From Periweissella fabaria (GTDB lineage Bacteria; Bacillota; Bacilli; Lactobacillales; Lactobacillaceae), in the NCBI RefSeq assembly GCF_918814575.1, contig NZ_CAKKNS010000007.1, forward strand, positions 62,001 through 126,000: 64,000 nucleotides of DNA. The letters run 5' to 3'. Below, one piece after another: positions 35,459 through 46,306 of this stretch (its first letter is position 1; each line of letters begins with the position of its first letter). A program made the position numbers and the translations under genes. The notes under the pieces are model-generated. The model was not told the origin of the DNA, made no database searches, and worked only from the letters and a program-made list of their open reading frames with translations.

Positions 35459-36382
35459 ATGGTACAATTTGCAAATTTCTTAAACATCAATGATCTCTCA
35501 GATAGTGAATTACATGACTTACTGACTAGTGCATATGCATTTCGTGATGGTAAGCAAGTAACGTTGAAGCGGCCTGTTTATACCGCAAATTTATTTTTTG
35601 AAAATAGTACGCGGACTCACAGCTCATTTCAAATGGCTGAGCAACGTTTAGGAGTAAAGTTAATTGATATTAATCCATCAACTAGCTCAGTTACTAAGGG
35701 GGAATCATTAGGAGATACGCTAAAGACCTTACAGGCAATTGGCGTTGACTTTGTTGTGATACGCCACCGCTTGAATAACTGGTATGGTCCAATGGTTGAA
35801 GATCAAAATATTGAATTAGGACTTGTGAATGCTGGTGACGGTAGTGGTCAACACCCATCACAAAGTTTACTTGACTTAATGACGATTCATGATGAATTTA
35901 ATTCATTTGCGGGTTTGAATGTTGGAATCATCGGTGATATTGCACACTCACGAGTAGCCCGTTCAAATGCTGAAATTTTGAATCGCCTCGGTGCTAATGT
36001 TTTCTTCAGTGGTCCTAAAGAATGGTTTAATGAAGATTTTGCAAGCTTTGGGACGTATGTTGAAATCGATGAATTACTTCCTAAATTAGATGTTGTGATG
36101 TTGTTGCGTGTGCAAACTGAACGGCTTCAAAAAGATGACCTAAATGCGTTTACGGCCGTTGAATATCACCAACAATATGGATTAAATAAAGCTCGTTATG
36201 ATAGTTTAAAAGCCAGTGCAATTATTATGCACCCAGCACCAGTTAATCGAGATGTTGAAATTTCATCCGAATTAGTTGAAGCACCAAAATCAAAAATTTT
36301 CACCCAAATGCATAATGGCGTTTTTGCTCGCATGGCAATTTTAAATGCTGTTTTAGCAAGTAAAGGGTTAGTGGAGGAATAA
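35459..36382 (+). CDS. pyrB: Aspartate carbamoyltransferase catalytic subunit
   Basis: PyrB makes N-carbamoyl-aspartate from carbamoyl phosphate and aspartate. The 307-residue protein has the carbamoyl phosphate site FFENSTRTHSSFQMAE, GDGSGQHPSQSLLDLMTI and MLLRVQTER, and the aspartate-domain HPAPVNRDVE. No pyrI regulatory subunit is present, normal for Bacillota. AAAGGAAGCCCAG precedes the ATG. First gene of the seven-gene pyr operon. Confidence 0.97.
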   Translation: MVQFANFLNINDLSDSELHDLLTSAYAFRDGKQVTLKRPVYTANLFFENSTRTHSSFQMAEQRLGVKLIDINPSTSSVTKGESLGDTLKTLQAIGVDFVVIRHRLNNWYGPMVEDQNIELGLVNAGDGSGQHPSQSLLDLMTIHDEFNSFAGLNVGIIGDIAHSRVARSNAEILNRLGANVFFSGPKEWFNEDFASFGTYVEIDELLPKLDVVMLLRVQTERLQKDDLNAFTAVEYHQQYGLNKARYDSLKASAIIMHPAPVNRDVEISSELVEAPKSKIFTQMHNGVFARMAILNAVLASKGLVEE

Positions 36383-36383
36383 C

Positions 36384-37640
36384 ATGCAACACTTAATTAA
36401 AAATGGACGCATCGACGGCCAATTACAAGATATCTTGATTGAAGATGGAAAAGTAATTGCAATCGAAGCTGACATTCAAGCACCTGATAGTGAAATTTTT
36501 GACGCACAAGGTAAGGATGTGCTACCAGGGCTTGTTGATGTGCACGTACATTTTCGGGAACCGGGATTTGAATATAAAGAAACAATTGCATCAGGGAGTA
36601 AAGCGTCAGCACGGGGTGGTTTTACCACAGTAATTGCGATGCCTAACTTGAACCCTGTACCAGATACGGCAGATAAATTTGCGGCGCAAGTTAAGCGCAA
36701 TACTGAAAATTCGGTTATTAAAACTTATCAATTTGCTCCCATTTCAGGTGGTTTAATTGATGATCACGTAACCAACATGGCAGAAATCGCACAGTATCAA
36801 CCAGCTGGTTTTACTAACGATGGTCATGGTGTGCAAACTTCAATGACGATGCTCCAAGCGATGCGACAAGCAAAAAATTTAAACTTACCCATCGTAGCAC
36901 ACATTGAAGATGACAGTTTGGTAAATGGTGGTGCAATGAACGCCGGTGCGGTTGCCGATCGATTAGGCTTACCAGGGATGGAAAGCTTGAGTGAATCAAC
37001 CCAATTAGCACGTGACTTAGTAATGGTTAAGCAAACGGGTGTCCATTATCATGTGGCTCATATTTCAACTAAAGAATCAGTTGAAATGGTTCGCCAAGCT
37101 AAGCGTGAAGGGTTAAATGTAACTGCAGAAGTTTCACCACACCACGTCTTACTAGACGAAACAATGGTTGAGTTTGATAATCCATTTATGAAAATGAATC
37201 CACCATTACGTGCAACTGCCGACCGGTTAGCATGTATTGCTGGTTTAATGGATGGCACGATTGACATGGTTGCGACTGACCATGCACCACATAGTGTTGA
37301 AGAAAAAAGTGGCTCAATGAAAACCGCAGCCTTTGGGATTGTAGGAATTGAAACATCCCTTGCCTTGATGTACACCCACTTTGTTAAGAGTGGCTTAGTT
37401 AATCTAGCAACTTTACTTGAGTGGATGGCAGTTAAACCAGCCCAAGCGTTTAACTTATCAGCGGGTAAGTTAGCAGTCGGGACAGCTGCTGACTTCACAA
37501 TCGTTGATTTTGATGAAGAATATGAAATTAAAGCTGAAGACTTTATTTCAAAAGGTACTAACTCACCATTCCTTGGTGAAAAAGTATTCGGACAAGTATT
37601 AGCAACCTTTGTAGATGGACAAATGGTATATAGCAAATAG
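36384..37640 (+). CDS. pyrC: Dihydroorotase
   Basis: A type I dihydroorotase closing carbamoyl-aspartate to dihydroorotate. Metal ligands are in LVDVHVHFREPGFEYKETI, IVAHIEDDSL, VHYHVAHIST and VATDHAPHS. 418 residues. The ATG is two bases after the pyrB stop with GTGGAGGAATAAC as ribosome binding site. Confidence 0.97.
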   Translation: MQHLIKNGRIDGQLQDILIEDGKVIAIEADIQAPDSEIFDAQGKDVLPGLVDVHVHFREPGFEYKETIASGSKASARGGFTTVIAMPNLNPVPDTADKFAAQVKRNTENSVIKTYQFAPISGGLIDDHVTNMAEIAQYQPAGFTNDGHGVQTSMTMLQAMRQAKNLNLPIVAHIEDDSLVNGGAMNAGAVADRLGLPGMESLSESTQLARDLVMVKQTGVHYHVAHISTKESVEMVRQAKREGLNVTAEVSPHHVLLDETMVEFDNPFMKMNPPLRATADRLACIAGLMDGTIDMVATDHAPHSVEEKSGSMKTAAFGIVGIETSLALMYTHFVKSGLVNLATLLEWMAVKPAQAFNLSAGKLAVGTAADFTIVDFDEEYEIKAEDFISKGTNSPFLGEKVFGQVLATFVDGQMVYSK

Positions 37641-37650
37641 GAGAGAAGAT

Positions 37651-38730
37651 ATGGGATTACGATATTTAGTACTAAAAAATGGTTCAGTTTACCCTGGTGA
37701 AGGATTTGGTTCACCTAAAACTGTGCACGGCGAAATTGTATTTAGCACCGGTATGAGTGGTTACCAAGAAACAATGACAGATGCCAGTTACCTTGGTCAA
37801 ATGATTACATTTACTTATCCAATGATTGGTAACTATGGTATTAACAAGGATGACTTTGAAAGTTTAAAACCAACAGCGGATGCAATTATTACCCACGAAA
37901 TTGCCCGCCGCCCAAGTAACTTCCGTTCACAAATGAGCCTTGCTGAATTTGCTGAAAAAAAGGATTTACCAGGAATTACGGGAATTGATACGCGCGCTTT
38001 GACCAAAGAAATTCGGGACTCAGGTGCCATGGAAGCTGTGATTGTTGATTCATTAGATGAAGCAGTTGTTAAGGCAGCCTTTGAGATGGAACTTGCATCA
38101 ACTCAAGTTGCTGAAGTTTCAACTAAAACGATTTACCAAGCTCCAACTGATGGAATTGGCATTGCGGTGATTGATTTTGGGATTAAAAATTCAATCCTCC
38201 GTGCACTTGCTAAACGTGGGGTAAATGTAACAGTTTTCCCAGCCACAGTTGATGCTGAAACTGTTTTATCTGCTAATCCAGATGGAATTCTCCTTTCAAA
38301 CGGTCCTGGAGATCCTAAAGATGCAGCTTACGCAATTCCAATGATTCAAGAATTGCAAGCGCAATTACCATTAATGGGAATTTGTTTAGGCCACCAATTG
38401 TTCTCATTGGCCAATGGAGCAACAACTTACAAAATGAAATTCGGACACCGTGGTTTTAACCACGCAGTTCGTGACTTACGTAAAGCACATGCTGATTTTA
38501 CATCACAAAACCACGGTTACGCTGTTGATGCCGACTCACTTGTTGGAACTGATTTAGAAGTAACCCACGTTGAAGTAAATGATAAAACAGTTGAAGGGGT
38601 ACGTTTGAAGAGTCGTCCAGCCTTTTCAGTCCAATTCCACCCAGATGCTGCACCTGGTCCACACGATGCTGAATACATCTTTGACGATTTTATTGCTATG
38701 ATTCAAGAAGTTAACAAGGGAGATAAATAA
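37651..38730 (+). CDS. carA: Carbamoyl-phosphate synthase small (glutaminase) chain
   Basis: The class I amidotransferase subunit releases ammonia from glutamine for CarB. ATG 37651 follows AGGAGAGAAGAT; the frame is open farther upstream but overlaps pyrC. From there the protein is 359 aa, beginning [11 protein letters not shown]. The catalytic cysteine lies in [10 protein letters not shown], with the His-Glu pair in [13 protein letters not shown]. Placement in the pyr operon indicates the pyrimidine-linked enzyme. The stop overlaps the carB ATG. Confidence 0.97.
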   Translation: MGLRYLVLKNGSVYPGEGFGSPKTVHGEIVFSTGMSGYQETMTDASYLGQMITFTYPMIGNYGINKDDFESLKPTADAIITHEIARRPSNFRSQMSLAEFAEKKDLPGITGIDTRALTKEIRDSGAMEAVIVDSLDEAVVKAAFEMELASTQVAEVSTKTIYQAPTDGIGIAVIDFGIKNSILRALAKRGVNVTVFPATVDAETVLSANPDGILLSNGPGDPKDAAYAIPMIQELQAQLPLMGICLGHQLFSLANGATTYKMKFGHRGFNHAVRDLRKAHADFTSQNHGYAVDADSLVGTDLEVTHVEVNDKTVEGVRLKSRPAFSVQFHPDAAPGPHDAEYIFDDFIAMIQEVNKGDK

Positions 38731-41700
38731 TGCCAAAACGTACTGACATCAAGAAAATTTTAGTTATCGGTTCTGGTCCAATTGTGATTGGACAAGCCGC
38801 TGAGTTTGATTACTCAGGTGCGCAAGCATGTATTTCACTTCGAGAAGAAGGTTATGAAGTTATTTTAATTAACTCTAACCCAGCTACTATTATGACTGAC
38901 GTTGAAATTGCTGATAAGGTTTTCATTGAACCAATTACTTTAGATTTCGTTTCAAAAATTATTCGTCAAGAATTACCAGATGCAATCTTACCAACACTTG
39001 GTGGTCAAACTGGTTTGAACATGGCCAAGCAATTATCTGAATCAGGAATTTTAGCTGAGTTTGACGTTGAATTACTTGGTACTAAGCTTGAAGCGATTGA
39101 AGAAGCTGAAGACCGTGAAGAATTTAAAATGTTGATGGAACGCTTAAATGAACCAGTTCCTGAATCAACGATTGCTGTAACAACTCAAGAAGCACTTGAT
39201 TTTGCTAATGAAATTGGTTATCCAGTTGTTGTCCGTCCTGCTTATACATTAGGTGGTTTTGGTGGTGGATTTGCTAATAATGAACAAGAATTAGCTGAAA
39301 CAGCTGCTAATGGTTTGGAATTATCACCTGTAACCCAAGTCTTGATTGAAAAATCAATTGCTGGTTATAAAGAAATTGAATTTGAAGTTATGCGCGATGC
39401 GGTTGACAATGCTTTAATCGTTGCTTCAATGGAAAACTTCGATCCAGTTGGAGTCCACACTGGGGATTCAATCGTGGTGTCACCTGTACAAACACTTTCA
39501 GATCGTGAATACCAAATGATGCGTGATGTTGCCCTAAAGATTATCCGTGCCTTGAAGATTGAGGGTGGAGTTAATATCCAAATGGCCTTAAATCCACTTA
39601 GCATGCAATACTACATCATCGAAGTTAACCCACGGGTTTCACGTTCATCAGCTTTGGCGTCTAAAGCAACTGGTTACCCAATTGCTAAGATGGCAGCTAA
39701 GATTGCGGTTGGTTTGAACTTAGATGAAATTACTAATCCTGTTACTGGAACAACATTAGCTGAATTTGAACCAGCCTTGGACTACGTTGTTGCTAAAATC
39801 CCACGTTGGCCATTTGATAAATTTACCGCTGCTGATCGTTCACTTGGAACACAAATGAAGGCAACTGGTGAAGTTATGGCAATTGGTCGTAACATGGAAG
39901 AAGCTTTGCTCAAAGCCGTACGTTCGCTTGAAATTGGTGTTATCCACGGTAACGAATTAAAATACGCTGACTTTTCAGACCAAGAACTTAAAGATGCACT
40001 TGTACCAGCCCGTGACGATCGTTTATTCATGCTCTTTGAACTAATTCGTCGGGGAGTAACCATTGAAGAAATTCATGATATTACTAAGATTGATATTTGG
40101 TTCTTGGATAAATTACTTCACATTGTTGAAATTGAAGCCCTTTTAGTAAATGATCAATCAGTTGCTGCTTTGACTTTAGCAAAGAAAAACGGATTCAGTG
40201 ATGAAGCTATTGCTGGTTTCTGGAACAAGACTGCTAAAGAAGTACGTGATATCCGTAAGGCTGAAAAAGTACAACCAGTTTACAAAATGGTGGATACTGT
40301 GGCCGCTGAATTTAAATCAAAGACACCATACTACTATGGTACGTATGAACAAGAAAATGATGTCATTGTTAATGACAAGCCATCAGTACTTGTTCTTGGT
40401 TCAGGCCCAATTCGGATTGGACAAGGGGTTGAATTTGATTATGCGACTGTGCACTCAGTACGTGCAATCCAAGATGCTGGTTACGAAGCCATTATCATGA
40501 ACTCAAACCCAGAAACAGTCTCAACAGACTTCTCAATTTCAGATAAGCTTTACTTCGAACCATTAACAATTGAAGATGTTTTAAATGTGATTGATTTAGA
40601 ACAACCAATTGGAGTGGTTGTACAATTTGGTGGTCAAACAGCGATTAACTTAGCTAAGCCATTAGTTGAAAATGGTGTTAAGGTTCTTGGTACCAGTGTT
40701 GAAGCGCTTGACCGTGCGGAAGACCGGGAACTATTTGATCAAGTTATTAAGAAGCTTGATTTACCACAACCAGTAGGAGCGACCGCAACTACAGTTGAAC
40801 ATGCCGTTGAAGTTGCCCAACAAATTGGTTACCCAGTCTTGGTACGCCCATCATATGTTCTTGGTGGTCGCGCAATGGAAATTGTTGCTTCAGATGATGA
40901 CTTACGCGATTACATGCAACGGGCCGTACAAGTTTCTAATGAACACCCAGTATTGATTGATTCATACTTAGTTGGTTCTGAAGCCGAAGTTGATGTTATC
41001 AGTGATGGTGAGACTGTTGTTATTCCAGGAATTTTGGAACACATTGAACGTGCCGGAGTTCACTCAGGTGACTCAATGGGAGTATACCCACCACAAACAA
41101 TGTCAGCTAACGTGAAAGACCAAATTATTAAGGCATCAATTGCTTTAGCTAAAGAATTACAAACATTTGGTTTGATGAACATTCAGTTTGTTATTCACGA
41201 CGACGTTGCTTATGTGATTGAAGTTAACCCACGTGCCTCACGGACAGTACCATTTATGTCTAAAGTTACTAAAATTCCAATGGCTCAAATTGCATCTAAG
41301 ATTATGTTAGGTACTAAATTAGCTGATCTTGGTTTTGAAACTGGGTTGTACCCAGAAACTGAAGGCGTCCACGTGAAAGCACCAATCTTTAGTTTCAATA
41401 AATTACCAATGGTTGATAGTACTTTAGGACCTGAAATGAAATCAACAGGGGAAGTTATGGGTTCAGACGTCACATTCCCTAAAGCTTTATATAAGGCGTT
41501 CTTAGCTGCGAATGTATCAGTACCAAAACATGGTAACATTATGTTTACAGTTGCTGATGCGGATAAACAAGAAGCAATGGGCTTAGCTAAGCGCTTCCGT
41601 GCTCTTGGCTTCCAAATATATGCAACACAAAATACCGCTAATGTCTTTGAAGACGGTGGTGTTAAGACACGCGTAATGGGTAAGTTAACAGAATCAGATA

Positions 41701-41903
41701 ATAATGCTGTTTCTGCACTTAAAGATCGCAAATTACAAATTGTTGTTAACACAATGGATAACAGTCGCCGGACAACTAATGATGGTGCTGAAATTCGTGA
41801 AGCAGCGATTGAAAATGCTGTTCCATTATTTACTTCGCTTGACACTGTTGCTGCCTTCCTAGATGTATTAGAAGATCAAGCTTTAAGTTTGATTGCGCTT
41901 TAA
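38730..41903 (+). CDS. carB: Carbamoyl-phosphate synthase large chain
   Basis: The 1057-residue synthetase makes carbamoyl phosphate from bicarbonate, ammonia and two ATP. Two homologous ATP-grasp halves are visible: first [51 protein letters not shown]; second [44 protein letters not shown]. The C-terminal allosteric MGS-like domain (about 930-1057) contains [15 protein letters not shown]. It overlaps carA by one base (TAATG). Confidence 0.98.
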   Translation: MPKRTDIKKILVIGSGPIVIGQAAEFDYSGAQACISLREEGYEVILINSNPATIMTDVEIADKVFIEPITLDFVSKIIRQELPDAILPTLGGQTGLNMAKQLSESGILAEFDVELLGTKLEAIEEAEDREEFKMLMERLNEPVPESTIAVTTQEALDFANEIGYPVVVRPAYTLGGFGGGFANNEQELAETAANGLELSPVTQVLIEKSIAGYKEIEFEVMRDAVDNALIVASMENFDPVGVHTGDSIVVSPVQTLSDREYQMMRDVALKIIRALKIEGGVNIQMALNPLSMQYYIIEVNPRVSRSSALASKATGYPIAKMAAKIAVGLNLDEITNPVTGTTLAEFEPALDYVVAKIPRWPFDKFTAADRSLGTQMKATGEVMAIGRNMEEALLKAVRSLEIGVIHGNELKYADFSDQELKDALVPARDDRLFMLFELIRRGVTIEEIHDITKIDIWFLDKLLHIVEIEALLVNDQSVAALTLAKKNGFSDEAIAGFWNKTAKEVRDIRKAEKVQPVYKMVDTVAAEFKSKTPYYYGTYEQENDVIVNDKPSVLVLGSGPIRIGQGVEFDYATVHSVRAIQDAGYEAIIMNSNPETVSTDFSISDKLYFEPLTIEDVLNVIDLEQPIGVVVQFGGQTAINLAKPLVENGVKVLGTSVEALDRAEDRELFDQVIKKLDLPQPVGATATTVEHAVEVAQQIGYPVLVRPSYVLGGRAMEIVASDDDLRDYMQRAVQVSNEHPVLIDSYLVGSEAEVDVISDGETVVIPGILEHIERAGVHSGDSMGVYPPQTMSANVKDQIIKASIALAKELQTFGLMNIQFVIHDDVAYVIEVNPRASRTVPFMSKVTKIPMAQIASKIMLGTKLADLGFETGLYPETEGVHVKAPIFSFNKLPMVDSTLGPEMKSTGEVMGSDVTFPKALYKAFLAANVSVPKHGNIMFTVADADKQEAMGLAKRFRALGFQIYATQNTANVFEDGGVKTRVMGKLTESDNNAVSALKDRKLQIVVNTMDNSRRTTNDGAEIREAAIENAVPLFTSLDTVAAFLDVLEDQALSLIAL

Positions 41904-41932
41904 GAAATAAGTTAAGACGAGGAAAAATATTC

Positions 41933-42646
41933 ATGAAACCGGTTATTGTAGCCCTAGATTTTGATAATAAAGCCGCTGCCTTTGCGTGCGTTGAACAACT
42001 TGCCAATTACGAAAATGTCTTTGTTAAAGTTGGAATGGAAATGTTTTATGCATATGGTCCTGAATTCATAAAGGAATTAAAACAACTTAATGTGAAAATT
42101 TTCCTTGATGTCAAAATGTATGACATTCCAAACACAGTTGAACATGCGGCTTTCCAAATTGGTAAGTTAGGCGTTGATATTGTGACCGTTCACGCAGCTG
42201 GAGGGCCAGCAATGATTGAAGCGGCTAAGCGTGGTTTACAAGCCGGTACTGCTGAAATTGGTAAAGCAACCCCGATGTTACTTGCTATTACGCAATTAAC
42301 ATCATTTTCTGAAGCCGATGTGCAGTATACACAAGGAATTAGTATGTCATTACAAGATTCTGTGATTCACTTAGCACGTCTAGCAGCTGCTTCAGGTGCT
42401 GATGGGGTTGTCGCTTCAGCTTATGAAGCCCAACTTATTCATGATAATGTTAACCCCGAGTTTAAAGTTATTACCCCTGGAATTCGTTTAGCTGGGGATG
42501 ATGCATCTGATCAAAAGCGAGTGGTTACGCCTAAACGTGCCGCTGAATTTAGTAGCGATGGAATCGTAGTTGGTCGTTCAATTACGCAAGCTCACGATAT
42601 GCGTCAAGCCTATCAACAAGTATTAACAGAATTTGAGGAGAAGTAA
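41933..42646 (+). CDS. pyrF: Orotidine 5'-phosphate decarboxylase
   Basis: PyrF decarboxylates OMP to UMP. The 237-residue TIM barrel shows PVIVALDFDNKAAA, FVKVGMEMFYAYG, the catalytic KIFLDVKMYDIPNTV, DIVTVHAAGG, VITPGIRL and the phosphate loop SDGIVVGRSIT. A weak GAGGAAAAATATTC precedes the ATG. Confidence 0.97.
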   Translation: MKPVIVALDFDNKAAAFACVEQLANYENVFVKVGMEMFYAYGPEFIKELKQLNVKIFLDVKMYDIPNTVEHAAFQIGKLGVDIVTVHAAGGPAMIEAAKRGLQAGTAEIGKATPMLLAITQLTSFSEADVQYTQGISMSLQDSVIHLARLAAASGADGVVASAYEAQLIHDNVNPEFKVITPGIRLAGDDASDQKRVVTPKRAAEFSSDGIVVGRSITQAHDMRQAYQQVLTEFEEK

Positions 42647-42647
42647 G

Positions 42648-43286
42648 ATGAGTAATGTTGATTTACATGCAATTGCCACTGAAATTTCAGCTGGCTTATT
42701 AGAAATTGGAGCCGTTAAGTTACAACCAAATGACCCATTTACTTGGGCATCTGGTATTAAGAGTCCCATTTACACTGATAATCGCCAAACAATTGGATAT
42801 CCAAAAGTTCGCTCAATTATTGCTCAAGGACTTGCAACGTTAATTAAAACTAAATTTCCTGATGTTGAAGTAATTGGTGGTGTCGCAACAGCCGGAATTC
42901 CACATGCTGCACTAGTAGCAGATATTTTGGAACTACCAATGATTTATGTTCGGGCCCAACCTAAAGATCACGGTGCTAAAAAGCAACTCGAAGGTTATGA
43001 TGTCACGGGGAAAAAAGTAGTATTAATTGATGATTTAATCTCAACAGGTGGTTCTGTATTGGGTGCTGCTAAGGCGGTTACTGCTGAAGGTGGTCAGATG
43101 CTTGGGGTTGCTGCAATCTTCACATATGAGTTACCTAAAGCAGATCAAAATTTTGCTGCACAAGAGTTAGAATATTTTGCAGTAACAAACTACTCAAACT
43201 TGATTCAGACAGCAGCTAATGAAAATTATGTCTCACATGATGACGTGGAAATGTTAACTAACTGGCGCAACGAATTAGCAAAATAA
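42648..43286 (+). CDS. pyrE: Orotate phosphoribosyltransferase
   Basis: PyrE converts orotate and PRPP to OMP. The PRPP-binding loop is [20 protein letters not shown]; other family stretches are [30 protein letters not shown] and [20 protein letters not shown] 42648 follows TGAGGAGAAGTAAG that overlaps the pyrF end; the protein is 212 aa. Confidence 0.97.
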   Translation: MSNVDLHAIATEISAGLLEIGAVKLQPNDPFTWASGIKSPIYTDNRQTIGYPKVRSIIAQGLATLIKTKFPDVEVIGGVATAGIPHAALVADILELPMIYVRAQPKDHGAKKQLEGYDVTGKKVVLIDDLISTGGSVLGAAKAVTAEGGQMLGVAAIFTYELPKADQNFAAQELEYFAVTNYSNLIQTAANENYVSHDDVEMLTNWRNELAK

Positions 43287-43309
43287 TATTAAAATTGGGA
43301 GATTTAATG

Positions 43310-44242
43310 ATGGCAATTGATTTTAAGACAACGATGGCGAATGCAGAATTTCCAAGTATTTTCTTGAATGCATCTGGAGTTAACTGTATGACAGTTACTG
43401 AGATGGATGAAATGATTAACGCAGCATGTACCGGTGGTGTGGTTACTAAAAGTGCAACCCCACAACAACGTGAGGGGAATCCTCAACCACGGTATTACCA
43501 ATTAGAACATGGTTCAATTAATTCTATGGGCTTACCAAATGAAGGTTTTCCATATTATTTGGATTATGTAACTAAAGAACATGCCAAGCCAACTATTTTA
43601 TCAGTTGCCGGATTAAAAATGTCTGATAATATTGAATTGCTCCACAAAATTCAAGCAAGTGACTATACTGGGTTAACAGAACTTAACTTATCATGCCCTA
43701 ACGTGATTGGTAAGCCACAAGTTGCCTATGATTTTGAAGAAACTGATGCCTTATTAGCTGAAATCTTTAGCTTTTACACAAAGCCATTGGGGGTTAAATT
43801 ACCACCATACTTTGATTTAGTTCACTTTGATCAAATGGCGACAATTCTAAATAAATATCCATTAACCCACATTAATACTGTTAATTCAGTTGGAAATGGT
43901 TTGTGGATTGATATTGATACGGAAAAAGTGGTTATTAAACCTAAACAAGGTTTTGGTGGTTTAGGTGGAACGATGATCTTACCTACTGCGCTTGCTAATG
44001 TGCGCGCATTTCGTCAACGCCTTAACCCAAGTATCAAAATTATTGGTACCGGTGGGGTAACTAGCGGGGCGGACGTATTTATGCATCTCCTATGTGGTGC
44101 AGATATGGTTAGTGTTGGGACAGCTTTACTCCATGAAGGCGTGGGAATCTTCCAACGTTTAACGGATGAATTAACAACTATCATGGCGGAAAAAGGTTAC
44201 ACTTCAATCGAAGACTTCCGTGGTAAAGTACAAGATTTCTAA
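43310..44242 (+). CDS. pyrD: Dihydroorotate dehydrogenase, class 1A
   Basis: A soluble FMN enzyme oxidising dihydroorotate. Class 1A (fumarate-dependent) is suggested by [16 protein letters not shown], the catalytic cysteine in [18 protein letters not shown], and absence of a pyrK electron-transfer subunit gene in the operon. FMN phosphate site: [30 protein letters not shown]. Start ATG 43310 (or 43307) follows TTGGGAGATTTA; about 310 aa. It is last in the pyr operon and is followed by a terminator. Confidence 0.95.
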   Translation: MAIDFKTTMANAEFPSIFLNASGVNCMTVTEMDEMINAACTGGVVTKSATPQQREGNPQPRYYQLEHGSINSMGLPNEGFPYYLDYVTKEHAKPTILSVAGLKMSDNIELLHKIQASDYTGLTELNLSCPNVIGKPQVAYDFEETDALLAEIFSFYTKPLGVKLPPYFDLVHFDQMATILNKYPLTHINTVNSVGNGLWIDIDTEKVVIKPKQGFGGLGGTMILPTALANVRAFRQRLNPSIKIIGTGGVTSGADVFMHLLCGADMVSVGTALLHEGVGIFQRLTDELTTIMAEKGYTSIEDFRGKVQDF

Positions 44243-44247
44243 ATAAG

Positions 44248-44280
44248 AAAGCGAGACGGGGTATCCAGTCTCGCTTTTTT
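44248..44280 (+). terminator. pyr operon terminator
   Basis: AAGCGAGAC / GTCTCGCTT around a ten-base loop, with a T run ending at 44280. Confidence 0.92.
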
Positions 44281-44366
44281 GTTGGTTAAATTTAAAGTTA
44301 GTTTTTTTAAAATTAACAAAAGAGCCCACCAAGCGTGGTATTTAGATATATCGCTATCTTAATTTC

Positions 44367-44375
44367 TGTTATAAT
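44367..44375 (+). promoter_or_regulatory. Extended -10 promoter of nrdR-dnaB-dnaI
   Basis: TGTTATAAT, a perfect extended -10 (TATAAT 44370-44375), about 58 bases before nrdR; no clear -35. Confidence 0.55.
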
Positions 44376-44432
44376 TTAGTAAATGTGGCGTTTAAAAGCC
44401 TCAATATTTTCTTAAAAGAAAGGTAATAACGC

Positions 44433-44888
44433 ATGCAATGTCCTAATTGTCATTTTAATGATTCCCGGGTAGTGGATAGTCGACCAGCTGATGAAGGTCG
44501 GGCAATTCGCCGTCGTCGTGAATGTCCAAATTGTGGGACGCGATTTACAACTTTTGAACGCCTCGAAATGACGCGGTTATTTGTAATTAAAAATGATGGT
44601 ACTCGTGAAGAATTTAACGGTGATAAACTTTTACGTGGTTTAATTCGGGCGGCTGAAAAGCGTCCAATTAAGAGTGATCAATTAATGCAAGTTGTTGCAC
44701 AAGTTGAAAAGGATTTACGTAAACTAGGTGAAAGTGAAGTCACAAGCCAAATTATTGGTGAATATGCACTAAAATATTTAAAAGATATTGATAAAGTAGC
44801 GTATATTCGCTTTTCGAGTGTCTATAAACACTTTGATAGTATCGAAGTGTTTTTGCATGAGTTACATGATATTATTGACGAGAAATAA
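44433..44888 (+). CDS. nrdR: Transcriptional repressor NrdR
   Basis: NrdR senses ATP/dATP through its ATP-cone and represses ribonucleotide reductase genes. The N-terminal zinc ribbon MQCPNCHFNDSRVVDSRP...ECPNCGTRFTTFER supplies four cysteines; the ATP-cone (about 48-138) includes VIKNDGTREEFNGDKLLRGLIRA and VAYIRFSSVYKHFDSIEVF. 151 aa. It precedes dnaB and dnaI, the conserved Bacillota order. Confidence 0.97.
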   Translation: MQCPNCHFNDSRVVDSRPADEGRAIRRRRECPNCGTRFTTFERLEMTRLFVIKNDGTREEFNGDKLLRGLIRAAEKRPIKSDQLMQVVAQVEKDLRKLGESEVTSQIIGEYALKYLKDIDKVAYIRFSSVYKHFDSIEVFLHELHDIIDEK

Positions 44889-44905
44889 TGGTTTAAGGAG
44901 TATCA

Positions 44906-46306
44906 ATGACTGATTTAAAACAACAGCTCAATCCGATGAGTGGCTTTATTTTATCTGAAGGTGCTAAGTTGACGGACTATGATCAGTCAATTATTACAGC
45001 CCTTTATCAACCAATTATTGGTCCAGATGCGTTAGTTTTACTAAATACTTTCTGGAACTTAATTGATCAACAGCCGTTAATTTCGGAACGTATTTTACAT
45101 ACTACTTTGATGAATATTGTTAATCTTTCACCGCAAGCGATTGTTGCTTCACGTGGACGCTTAGAAGCAGTTAATTTAATGCAAACATGGCACAATACAG
45201 ATACGCTTGGTGAATATTATGTGTATGAATTACATGCACCATTACAACCGCAGCAGTTTTTTACTGATGAATTGATGAGTGTATTATTATTGAGTGCAGT
45301 TGAAAGTAGTTATTATCAAAAACTACAACAACGGTTTCAACTCCGTCAGTTACGGCAAATTGATGGCGATAATATTTCTCAAAAAATTACAGATGTCTTT
45401 AATGTTAGTTCAGACGCATTTCAAAAAGTCGCCAGTCTAACCCCAAAAAGCTCACAACGGCAAAATAAAGCAACGATTGCATATGATGAAATTGTTGCTG
45501 AAAATGCCGCTGATTTTGATTTTGAGCTATTAGTTGATAGTCTCCAAAATACGGGAATTAATCGGCAAACATTGGAATTAAAACGAAATATGCTATTTGC
45601 GCTACATCAAACAGTCGGGATTAATGAATTAGAATTGAGTAAATATATTCGTAAAACAATGACTTTTGATACTTTTGAAATCAATGATGATTTACTTAAA
45701 CAACAAGTGATTGATGCTTATCGGCCTCGTAATAAGCAAATGGCGCCCAAGGTGGCGGACACATCGGCAACACTAAATACGAAAGTAGCAGATAATGAGG
45801 TGACAACATTACCAGTAGCCGTCCAAACGGTATTACGGAATGCAGCCGAATTAAAGCCCCGCGAATTTTTACAAAGTGTTAAAGAAGAAAAAAATGGTTT
45901 TCCTACTGCTAATGAGGTGAAAACAATTACAGATGTTATTGAAGCGAATGTTTTACCACTAGAAGTTGTAAATATCTTAATTTTTTATGTATTAATTACG
46001 CTAGGGCGTGACAATATTAATCGGGCATATTTTAATAGTATTGCTAATACTTTAAGTCAAAATCATATTAGTGATGCGTTGAATGCGTTAAAGTTTTTAG
46101 GTAAATTTCAGCGTGAACAACAAACTAAGGTGACGAAAAAATATGCAACCGGTCGCTCAAGTAAAAAAGTCGAAACAAAACCAACATATGCCAAAGAGCC
46201 AACCCCAGAAGTATCGGCAAGTGAGTTAGCAGCGACTAAGGCTAGTCTTGAACGTCTTAAACAAAGTCGTTTGCAACAAGATAAAGCGCAAGGAGGGCAA
46301 GCATAA
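44906..46306 (+). CDS. dnaB: Replication initiation and membrane attachment protein DnaB (DnaB/DnaD family)
   Basis: The Gram-positive DnaB helps DnaD and DnaI load the replicative helicase at oriC and at stalled forks; it is not the helicase. The 466-residue protein has an N-terminal winged-helix-like region (YDQSIITALYQPIIGPDALVLLNTFWN) and a C-terminal DnaB_2 domain near residues 325-400 (EANVLPLEVVNILIFYVLITLG, YFNSIANTLSQNHISDALNAL). The linker around 280-310 is variable and the tail is charged. The last codon overlaps the dnaI start. Confidence 0.93.
   Translation: MTDLKQQLNPMSGFILSEGAKLTDYDQSIITALYQPIIGPDALVLLNTFWNLIDQQPLISERILHTTLMNIVNLSPQAIVASRGRLEAVNLMQTWHNTDTLGEYYVYELHAPLQPQQFFTDELMSVLLLSAVESSYYQKLQQRFQLRQLRQIDGDNISQKITDVFNVSSDAFQKVASLTPKSSQRQNKATIAYDEIVAENAADFDFELLVDSLQNTGINRQTLELKRNMLFALHQTVGINELELSKYIRKTMTFDTFEINDDLLKQQVIDAYRPRNKQMAPKVADTSATLNTKVADNEVTTLPVAVQTVLRNAAELKPREFLQSVKEEKNGFPTANEVKTITDVIEANVLPLEVVNILIFYVLITLGRDNINRAYFNSIANTLSQNHISDALNALKFLGKFQREQQTKVTKKYATGRSSKKVETKPTYAKEPTPEVSASELAATKASLERLKQSRLQQDKAQGGQA

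Noticed and set aside
35272-35490. Minus-strand open frame across the pyr leader
   Set aside because: It runs through both terminators and PyrR loops, has no ribosome binding site and no protein-like features.
41364-41379. CCACGTGAAA in carB as a parS site
   Set aside because: Outer positions do not match (about 11 of 16) and it is within a conserved coding region.
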